Source: a virus
Length of the DNA: 26,366 nt
Virus record (IMG/VR): IMGVR_UViG_3300020159_004593
Coordinates: 1 to 26,366 of that record
Strand: one strand, 5' to 3'
Part shown: positions 7,060-13,154 of the stretch, one piece after another
Layout of the letters: each line of letters begins with the position of its first letter
Numbering within the stretch: position 1 is the first letter of the stretch
Translations under genes and position numbers: made by a program
The notes under the pieces: generated by a model
Databases searched by the model: none
The model's input: only the letters and a program-made list of their open reading frames with translations
Told to the model about the DNA's origin: nothing

Positions 7060-7341
7060 ATGGCAACTATTACAGAAAAAAAGTCTCAATCTAAAGCAGA
7101 CGAAATACTATCTAAACCATTTAAACTAATACTTCATAATGATGATTATAACACATTTGAGTGGGTTATAACCTGTTTAATGAAAGTGTGTGGACATGAA
7201 TATGAACAAGCAAGTCAATGTGCTCATATTGTACACTTCAAAGGTGAGTGTGATGTTAAATATGGTGAATATGAAAAGATTTCTAAAATGAAGGATAAAT
7301 TACAAAATGCTGGTCTATCTGTAACGATAGAGGAGAATTAA
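7060..7341 (+). CDS. clpS: ATP-dependent Clp protease adaptor ClpS
   Basis: A 93-residue ClpS. The core starts FKLILHNDDYNTFEWVITCL, with Asn27-Asp28-Asp29 and Thr32 matching the N-degron pocket residues of ClpS (NDD motif). His59 in IVHFKGE sits at the position of E. coli ClpS His66. The N-terminal tail that engages ClpA/ClpC is about 20 residues long and Lys/Ser-rich. ClpS delivers proteins with destabilising N-terminal residues to the Clp unfoldase. A phage copy could redirect host proteolysis or tune N-end-rule turnover of phage proteins after prohead protease cleavage; these are inferences. It is cotranscribed with the HAD gene, and its stop overlaps that of the convergent gene at TTAA (7338-7341). 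Confidence 0.92.
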   Translation: MATITEKKSQSKADEILSKPFKLILHNDDYNTFEWVITCLMKVCGHEYEQASQCAHIVHFKGECDVKYGEYEKISKMKDKLQNAGLSVTIEEN

Positions 7342-8141
7342 AATTTATTTACATTACCAGATCTTATTCTTTCTTTGATTTGAAGTAAATCATCATTGGT
7401 CAATTCTTCCATTGTTCGATTTACTTCAAATCTTTTTTCATGCTCAGATTCCTCTTCATTCACATTATTAATCATTTTTCTAATGTCTTTTATAGATAAA
7501 TTAGTGGATTTAATACTTTCCGGCATAGTTGTAAAATTATCTGACTCTTTTGTGAGTTTATCCCATTCCTCTTTATAGTTAGGAATTTCATCTACAAATT
7601 CTTCTTTTTCTCCATCAGAGAAATCATTTATTATTGAAACTATTCTCCAGTCAAGTTTATCTTTATTTTTTCTTACAAAATCTATAGGAAGTTCGTTAGC
7701 GCTTATAAGTCTCCATAGGTTATATTTCTCTATAATCCATTCATATTTTGAAATGTCTTCTATTTTTTCTGATGAGCATAGGTAAAGTACCATTCTTTCC
7801 CAATTGATCCATTTTTCATAAATTCTAATGAATTTATCCGATAGATTAGAGTATGTTTTCATATTCAAATCACTTATATCTTCTAAATCAAACCAATCTA
7901 TCTCAATTGCTTCTTTTATGAAATTTTCAGATAGGTTTGAAATAGATATAATTATACTTTTTGAAAATCCATCAAATTCTGGACTAGGAGGTCCCCATTT
8001 TAAAATGAATGATTCCGGCACATCATATGATTGTAAGACACTAATTAGTCCTTCCTCTTCTATTCGCTTCAAAAGAGATTCCTCAGTTATTTTTAAAACT
8101 TCTTCTGTTTTGATTTCATCTACTATTTCAATTTTTCTCAT
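7338..8141 (-). CDS. Degenerate LSE-F-I/W repeat protein of unknown function
   Basis: A 267-residue acidic protein, starting 2 bases after the terminase stop and surely on the same message. It contains diverged copies of a unit like LSENFI-x(6)-IDW, LSDKFI-x(7)-INW and LPIDFV-x(7)-LDWRIVS. This repeat is common in large phages and giant viruses, where it forms helical hairpin stacks of unknown role. The copies cover about residues 38-180. The C-terminal third is charged and probably disordered. Coupling to the terminase could mean a packaging accessory, but the repeat is seen in many contexts, so this is weak. Its stop codon shares the TTAA with clpS. Confidence 0.65.
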   Translation of the reverse strand: MRKIEIVDEIKTEEVLKITEESLLKRIEEEGLISVLQSYDVPESFILKWGPPSPEFDGFSKSIIISISNLSENFIKEAIEIDWFDLEDISDLNMKTYSNLSDKFIRIYEKWINWERMVLYLCSSEKIEDISKYEWIIEKYNLWRLISANELPIDFVRKNKDKLDWRIVSIINDFSDGEKEEFVDEIPNYKEEWDKLTKESDNFTTMPESIKSTNLSIKDIRKMINNVNEEESEHEKRFEVNRTMEELTNDDLLQIKERIRSGNVNKF

Positions 8142-8143
8142 AT

Positions 8144-10258
8144 TTAATTATTATTTTTAAATGGATTGTTCCAATTATTTGACAAAACATCGTTTTTATA
8201 TCTATTTTGAGATATCTTTCTCCTTCTTATATCAAGTAATTGTGAGTAATCAACACCCTCGGTATATTCTGAGTTATTCAGTATTTGATCTATGTAGTTT
8301 TTTATAGATGTGTCTGATAATGTGTCTATAAAATCATCAACCAACTGTTTAAAATCATTTTTCTGAAAAATAGCACACATATCAATTAATGTCATTACTG
8401 TATCATCATGTGATGATCCATCCGCTGCATATCTTGTATTCCCTGCATTTGTTGTGTGTTTTATAAATGTTGTAATTTCCGATATGTTTATATCATTTGA
8501 TATAACTATTGATCTTTCTTCCATTCTATCTTGATATTCTTTTACAAGCAGATTCTTATTATCACCGACTTTTAATCCTATTTTTTCTTCAAGTGCATCA
8601 GATCTATGTTTAAATCTAAAAAATATTGAAGATCCATAGTCATTACTACCATCAAATACGTGCGGTAGGTGAGCTAATAGTTCATTTCCATAAGTGTTTA
8701 TCTCTAATACTATTTTAACATTATCTGGATTAAAAAATTCAAATGCTGTTAAGTATAATAGTTCTGAAAGCTGTTGAACCGAAATTAAGTTACTTCTAAA
8801 AATTCCTATTTGTCTTAATTGTACAAAGTCAACAATTGACTTATATTTACTTTTTTGTTTTTCAATTAATTCAATCGGTTTCATATCCATTTTGAATATG
8901 TTTACAACTGTATAATCCTGACCTAATCCTTCAGCCACATCGACTGATATAATTATTTTATAGTTTTTTCTACTTAGTGGTAAAAACTCATCCTCATCTT
9001 GGTTCCATTTAAAATCTTGATAAGAGAATTTCAATTTTCCTTCAAACTCTTCTATTCTTTCCCATTCAAACAATTTCTTATTTTTGGATAACTCATCTAT
9101 TAATGTTTCACTTAACAAACTTCTAGATGAATTTATAAACCTTAAATCATATTCTTGATTAAATGCTTCTTCACCACCAATATCTTTAATAGTCTCTTTT
9201 TTCCAAGTTGTTATATCTGAAAATTCTAATAATCTTACACCATTAAACGATTCAGCGAGTAGATCCTCTTCTGTACAATCTGATGTATTTAGTGATGTTA
9301 TTACCCATTTTTTTAATTCATCATTATATTTTAGATTGTGTTCATTTTTTTTATATTTTTCTCTTAGATATTTAAGTAGTTCTTCATTATTGATGTTAAA
9401 CTCATCTACTTTTTTTGAATTTAATCTTATATAAGTTGCAAATCTTTTTGGAACCTGCCACCAATAAACTCTCTTAGCCATATATGATGACTTTTCTCCT
9501 TCTGGCTTTTCAGCCTCTGTTAATAATTTATGAAAAAGGTTAAATCCGTTAGGTGTTGATGTTATTATAATTTTAGAGTTCTCAATATTTGATACTGTTG
9601 GGAAAACAGATTTATAAAATTTATCAGCTATATTATCTGGTAGATATGCAAACTCATCTAGATATAAAAAGTCAGCAGTTTGACCAATAGATGATGTTTT
9701 AGTGGTTGCAAATCCTTTTATTCGACTTTTATTTTCAAATACCATAAATTTTTGATTCCAGTTTATAATTCCTTGTTGTAGAAAAAACGGAAGTCTTTGG
9801 TAGATTTCTCTTATTTTATCTAATACTTCAACCGCAGTATCTAATTTATTTGCCGTTACTAATACATTTTTATTATTATTGAATAGAACATAATGTAACA
9901 TCATTATAGATGAGCATATTGTTTTTCCTATCTGACGACTCGCCATCAATATATTAAATCTATTAGAAAAGAAATTATCCAATATCTCATTTTGATAATC
10001 TCTTAGTGGTATTATTATTGGTTGTCCTTCTTCACCTTTAATATAACAGTATGTCGCTGCGAAATGGTGTATATCCAATGCACATTTAATATACTCTTCT
10101 TGTTCATCAGGGCTCATTTTGAATGTTAGTCCTGATGTTCTAAGGCCAACAACTTTCTCAAAAAATGGATTGTCCAATCTACTCAATACAAATCCATTGT
10201 TAATTTTCTCAGTAGCTTCTTCGACCATCTTAGTGGTCCATATTACTTGTCTAGACAT
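8144..10258 (-). CDS. Terminase large subunit (T4 gp17-like packaging ATPase/nuclease)
   Basis: A 704-residue DNA packaging motor. ATPase domain: Walker A SRQIGKT (107-113), Walker B FLYLDE (197-202) and the coupling motif TSTPNG (233-238). RNase H-like nuclease domain: SVDVAEGLGQDY (Asp440), VLEIN (Glu519) and SSHDD (Asp618, Asp619), giving the metal-binding acidic residues. The family's VPxR (269-272) and W-x(3)-TI (352-357) landmarks are almost adjacent in T4 gp17 but about 75 residues apart here, so most of the extra length over gp17 (610 aa) is an insertion between ATPase and nuclease domains. It acts on the prohead portal, cutting and translocating concatemeric DNA. It is transcribed divergently from the likely small terminase. 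Confidence 0.95.
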   Translation of the reverse strand: MSRQVIWTTKMVEEATEKINNGFVLSRLDNPFFEKVVGLRTSGLTFKMSPDEQEEYIKCALDIHHFAATYCYIKGEEGQPIIIPLRDYQNEILDNFFSNRFNILMASRQIGKTICSSIMMLHYVLFNNNKNVLVTANKLDTAVEVLDKIREIYQRLPFFLQQGIINWNQKFMVFENKSRIKGFATTKTSSIGQTADFLYLDEFAYLPDNIADKFYKSVFPTVSNIENSKIIITSTPNGFNLFHKLLTEAEKPEGEKSSYMAKRVYWWQVPKRFATYIRLNSKKVDEFNINNEELLKYLREKYKKNEHNLKYNDELKKWVITSLNTSDCTEEDLLAESFNGVRLLEFSDITTWKKETIKDIGGEEAFNQEYDLRFINSSRSLLSETLIDELSKNKKLFEWERIEEFEGKLKFSYQDFKWNQDEDEFLPLSRKNYKIIISVDVAEGLGQDYTVVNIFKMDMKPIELIEKQKSKYKSIVDFVQLRQIGIFRSNLISVQQLSELLYLTAFEFFNPDNVKIVLEINTYGNELLAHLPHVFDGSNDYGSSIFFRFKHRSDALEEKIGLKVGDNKNLLVKEYQDRMEERSIVISNDINISEITTFIKHTTNAGNTRYAADGSSHDDTVMTLIDMCAIFQKNDFKQLVDDFIDTLSDTSIKNYIDQILNNSEYTEGVDYSQLLDIRRRKISQNRYKNDVLSNNWNNPFKNNN

Positions 10259-10315
10259 AATATTGAAATTTTTAAAAAAAATTCACAAGAGTGATTTTTT
10301 AGTATATATAGTACT

Positions 10316-10927
10316 ATGAGCGCTACTATGTCAAAAAGTGAAAAGGAACATAATCGTATAAACGATGAGTTTGATATGATACAAGAAGAGAATAAAGAGT
10401 TTGATATCTCTAGCCATTTGGCTAAAATTGATGATCTACCAGATTTAGGTCAGATTGAGTTATATGATTACGATTCAGATCTAACCGTTGTTACACAAAA
10501 AGGTATGGAAGTCATTGAATCTTTGGTTGATCTATATTTAAGCGATTTCGGAGATTTGAAAAAGCATCCTTATATCAGAAATAAAGTAAGAGAAGATGCG
10601 ATGGTTTATGCGGAGACTTTGTTCTTACAGAAGATGACTCGTAAAAACTTCTTAACTCAAATGAGACAAGTAGATAATGGAGACAATTCTGCTAGAATGC
10701 ATGAGGTTATAAATCAAACTATAAGAGAAATTAGAGAAAATTCTAAATTTTCGTCCTCACAGAGAACTGAGTTAGAACAATACTATAAGACATTTAGAGA
10801 AGATTTAGGAGAGGTTTCTCAAAGTATGAAGTCAGAAGCTGATGCTAACAATGAAGATGGTCAAATTGTTGATAGTAAAAAGCTTAATGACTTGATAACA
10901 GAGGCAATGAAGAAGAAAAAGCCTTAA
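10316..10927 (+). CDS. Probable terminase small subunit
   Basis: A 203-residue helical, charged protein. The start at 10316 (MSATMSKSEKEH) is the first ATG; a second in-frame ATG lies at 10328. The central part (MEVIESLVDLYLSDFGDLKK, then YIRNKVREDAMVYAETLFLQ) and a later stretch (ARMHEVINQTIREIRENSKF) resemble the small terminase subunits of T4-like phages, which have an N-terminal DNA-binding part and a central coiled coil that forms rings. The tail is Lys-rich (EAMKKKKP). Position supports this: it is next to, but divergent from, the large subunit, with 57 bases between the starts. Similarity is from pattern memory and not from an alignment. Confidence 0.5.
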   Translation: MSATMSKSEKEHNRINDEFDMIQEENKEFDISSHLAKIDDLPDLGQIELYDYDSDLTVVTQKGMEVIESLVDLYLSDFGDLKKHPYIRNKVREDAMVYAETLFLQKMTRKNFLTQMRQVDNGDNSARMHEVINQTIREIRENSKFSSSQRTELEQYYKTFREDLGEVSQSMKSEADANNEDGQIVDSKKLNDLITEAMKKKKP

Positions 10928-11766
10928 AATTTAAAATTCTCATAACTTTTTATAACATTAGAGAACTCTAATCCTATTTGATATTCATTAAATTTATTTG
11001 ATCTATTGTGTGTATATTCTTTTACTATAAGAATCTTTTCATTGTTCTTTAAAATATCTTTAACATTTAACTTTACATTATTGTCTGTTTTAATTAGAAT
11101 TTTTTCTAAAATAGAGTTAATATTCTTAGACATTGTTATAGATTTTAAATCATCGTCATAAAATGTTATAGAGTTATACTCTTCGATTTTATCACTTGTT
11201 AATTTATCAACTTCAGTTTTTAATCCAAGTAAGTGTTGTAGTATTATTTTCGACTTAACGTATGAAATATCATCAAGATCTTTATTATAGAATGTTTCAG
11301 ATATAAAATAGTACTTTTTTACTATTAATCCCATTTCTTTTAAATTAGATTCAAATTTTTGAACCTGTTTTTCAAAGTTTTCCTTTGTGTTTTTAGAACA
11401 AATAATAAAAATATCATCATTTGTGTTTATTATATTGTTGAATAAGTCTAATTTCAATTCAAATGGTACGTTTTCAACAAGATCTTTATTTAGAAACTCC
11501 TGCATTGATATTGCTAGATTTGAAATATCTACTTTATATTGCTTCGACTTAACCTTTAGTCTATTCATAAAGTCATTTGATAACCAAAATACATTACCAT
11601 TAAATGATATTTTATTACCCTGACTTTTATAGATTCCTGATTTGAATAGATTAAAGTCGTGTTTATCTATTTTAATGATAGGAATATTCGGATTTCTTTT
11701 ATCTATTATCCAAGGTTTGGATTCAGCTTCTAATATTAAATCAAAGTCAATGAAATGTGCATTCAT
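10924..11766 (-). CDS. HAD-like protein with an altered nucleophile loop
   Basis: A 280-residue protein with a HAD-like motif order: FIDFD at 5-9 (Asp7, Asp9), IICSKN at 121-126 (Ser124 at the motif II place), KSKIILQHLLG at 171-181 and TFYDDDL at 201-207 (acidic motif IV). In an active HAD the first motif reads DxDxT; here it continues DFDLILE, so the Thr is replaced, and activity may be weak or lost. A similar layout (FIDFD, then PWIID, then GNKI-FNGN-FWL) is familiar from other large phages, where it is unassigned. It converges on the small terminase gene, and the two stop codons share TTAA (10924-10927). Substrate and role are unknown. Confidence 0.55.
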   Translation of the reverse strand: MNAHFIDFDLILEAESKPWIIDKRNPNIPIIKIDKHDFNLFKSGIYKSQGNKISFNGNVFWLSNDFMNRLKVKSKQYKVDISNLAISMQEFLNKDLVENVPFELKLDLFNNIINTNDDIFIICSKNTKENFEKQVQKFESNLKEMGLIVKKYYFISETFYNKDLDDISYVKSKIILQHLLGLKTEVDKLTSDKIEEYNSITFYDDDLKSITMSKNINSILEKILIKTDNNVKLNVKDILKNNEKILIVKEYTHNRSNKFNEYQIGLEFSNVIKSYENFKF

Positions 11767-11780
11767 ACTCTATATATAAA

Positions 11781-11808
11781 AAAACCCATCTAAATTAGAT
11801 GGGTTTTT
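11781..11808 (-). terminator. Intrinsic terminator of the minus-strand gene ending at 11812
   Basis: Stem CCCATCT/AGATGGG (11785-11791 and 11797-11803) around AAATT, flanked by A4 and T5. On the minus strand it sits directly after the stop at 11812 and separates that gene from the HAD-like gene downstream. Confidence 0.8.
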
Positions 11809-11811
11809 ATT

Positions 11812-12261
11812 TTATGCTATATTATTTTCTAATGAAAACTCATAGAGTGTTGGTAGATTTAAATATTTTGTAAAGTTTGTACGAACATCCTTTAGTGTTT
11901 TTGAACATCTTAAAATTGATATTATTCTTGTTCCAAATTTTTCCTGATATAAATGAGCTGATTCCATCCAACTTTTTTTATAATTGTTCATTAGTTTCCA
12001 CTCTATATCACCACCCGTTAACCAGTAAAGAGCTTTTTCAGGACATATATTGTAGTAGTCAACATCTTTTATTTCTAAATCCCAAACCTTATTATTATAT
12101 CTGTTTTTAGATCTCATCATAATTGCAACTGCTTCAGCTATATCTGTTGTTATATCACTTCCGATTTCGAAGTAATATTGTTCACCCTCTTTATCTATTT
12201 TTATGAAATTATCTGACCAAAAGTCAAATGTTCTCATTAGGGCTACTTTTTTTCTCTTCAT
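11812..12261 (-). CDS. Unrecognised small protein (149 aa)
   Basis: A soluble protein of 149 residues, rich in aromatic residues (MRTFDFWSDNFIKI, then PEKALYWLTGGDIEWKLMNN). No signal peptide, membrane helix or known motif is seen. The start at 12261 (MKRKKVALMRTF) is the first ATG after the preceding stop; the internal Met9 is an alternative. It ends at a strong hairpin, so it is the last gene of its unit, behind the small repeat protein at 12298-12576. The family is not recognised and no function can be given. Confidence 0.55.
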   Translation of the reverse strand: MKRKKVALMRTFDFWSDNFIKIDKEGEQYYFEIGSDITTDIAEAVAIMMRSKNRYNNKVWDLEIKDVDYYNICPEKALYWLTGGDIEWKLMNNYKKSWMESAHLYQEKFGTRIISILRCSKTLKDVRTNFTKYLNLPTLYEFSLENNIA

Positions 12262-12297
12262 AATAACTAAATTATTTTTTATATCATATTTGATTAA

Positions 12298-12576
12298 TTA
12301 TTTAATTCCGCTTTTCCAATTTCCTTTAAAATCACCACCTTCGAATATACCATTATGCCAATTTCCATGAAATTCTCCATTTTTAAAAACTCCGTATTTC
12401 CAATTTCCAAAGAAGTATCCATCATGCCAGATGATGGTATCTTTTTTTATTTCTATTACGGCATTTTCTATTTCCGAGTCTAGTAACCAGTAAAATTTTT
12501 TGGACTTTAACAGGTTTATGATTTCAACCTGGTTCTTTATGGACTTACTATCCATCAATAATTCTTTAAATCTCAT
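12298..12576 (-). CDS. Small protein with GNW/GxF repeats (MORN-like)
   Basis: A 92-residue protein. Residues 1-45 are an unrelated helical part. Residues 46-92 are repeats of an aromatic-glycine unit (WHDGYFFGNWKYGVF, NGEFHGNWHNGIF, GGDFKGNWKSGIK). Such F/W-x-G-x-W repeats in phages are usually long solenoids (over 100 residues); this copy has about three turns and ends abruptly, so it may be a shortened relative. MORN-type or pentapeptide-like beta structure is the likely fold. The start is taken at 12576 (MRFKELLMDSK); Met8 is possible. Function is unknown. Confidence 0.6.
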   Translation of the reverse strand: MRFKELLMDSKSIKNQVEIINLLKSKKFYWLLDSEIENAVIEIKKDTIIWHDGYFFGNWKYGVFKNGEFHGNWHNGIFEGGDFKGNWKSGIK

Positions 12577-12653
12577 AGCATTTATATTAGATATGAGTTA
12601 TATATTCGGGTAAATTTTTGATAAATGTTTTAATGTGGATTTTTTTTGAAAAT

Positions 12654-12685
12654 AAAAAAACCTAATTATAAAATTAGGTTTTTTT
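12654..12685 (-). terminator. Intrinsic terminator of the minus-strand gene ending at 12720
   Basis: Stem CCTAATT/AATTAGG (12661-12667 and 12672-12678) with an ATAA loop, flanked by seven A and seven T. On the minus strand it follows the stop at 12720 by about 35 bases and isolates that gene from 12298-12576. Confidence 0.8.
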
Positions 12686-12719
12686 AAAAATTTTTAATAA
12701 TTTTTTTTCAAAAAATATT

Positions 12720-13070
12720 TTAACTTAAACTATCTAAGAAGGTTTTTTCAATTTCGGTAAGTGAATCTATTCCAGATCCAGATATCTTCTCTAAGATTGT
12801 ATCTAAGTCTAATGACTTTTGTTTCTTAGGTAGTTCAACTGGTACAATTTCAGATAATTCTTTTGTAAAATCATCTGTAAATCTAACTGTATCATCTTTC
12901 TTCACCGTAAAAGCAAAAATCTTCATGGTGTTTTTATTGATCCAGATTTTAGCAAAACTTTGATTTTTTGTTGATAGGATAGTTTGGAAGTCAAGTCCAT
13001 GAATTTCACAAACCTCTTTCAACTTAATATGATTGAACATTCTTAAATCTATACAAATGACGTTTTCCAT
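12720..13070 (-). CDS. Small protein with a Bacteroidota-type C-terminal helical motif
   Basis: A 116-residue protein. The N-terminal 75 residues (MENVICIDLRMFNHIKLKEV, then FAKIWINKNTMKIFAF) look like a small alpha/beta domain that I do not recognise. The C-terminus (LDTILEKISGSGIDSLTEIE, then KTFLDSLS) matches a short helical motif (LD-x-ILDKI-x-x-SG-x-x-SLT-x-EEK-x-FL) that closes many Bacteroidota proteins, including rhomboid-like membrane proteins. In a phage this suggests capture from, or interaction with, a Bacteroidota host. It is a single-gene unit with its own terminator and a candidate host-type promoter (13086-13117). Confidence 0.6.
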   Translation of the reverse strand: MENVICIDLRMFNHIKLKEVCEIHGLDFQTILSTKNQSFAKIWINKNTMKIFAFTVKKDDTVRFTDDFTKELSEIVPVELPKKQKSLDLDTILEKISGSGIDSLTEIEKTFLDSLS

Positions 13071-13083
13071 ATTTCTTATTTTA

Positions 13084-13138
13084 TATAAATATACGGATAA
13101 TATATCGAATTGTCAAATTATTTTTTTATATATAAGTA
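13084..13138 (+). promoter_or_regulatory. Candidate T4-type late promoter boxes upstream of the 1024-aa gene
   Basis: TATAAATA at 13084-13091 and the near match TATAAGTA at 13131-13138 both precede the ATG at 13155. The second lies 16 bases upstream of it. Either could be the late -10 box for the operon that runs through the sheath gene. Chance matches are expected at this AT content. Confidence 0.3.
13086..13117 (-). promoter_or_regulatory. Candidate Bacteroidota-type promoter (minus strand)
   Basis: On the minus strand TTTG (13117-13114), a 20-base spacer and TATATTTA (13093-13086) give a one-mismatch fit to TTTG-N(17-23)-TAnnTTTG, ending 15 bases before the ATG at 13070. The 84-base divergent gap also holds plus-strand TATAAATA. 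Confidence 0.4.
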
Positions 13139-13154
13139 AAGTTTTAAAAAGTTT

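Noticed and set aside
4869-11803. Similar hairpins at 4869 and 11785 (both CCCATC/GATGGG) as a mobile repeat
   Set aside because: Only a short stem is shared and the flanks differ, so convergent terminator sequence is the simpler explanation.
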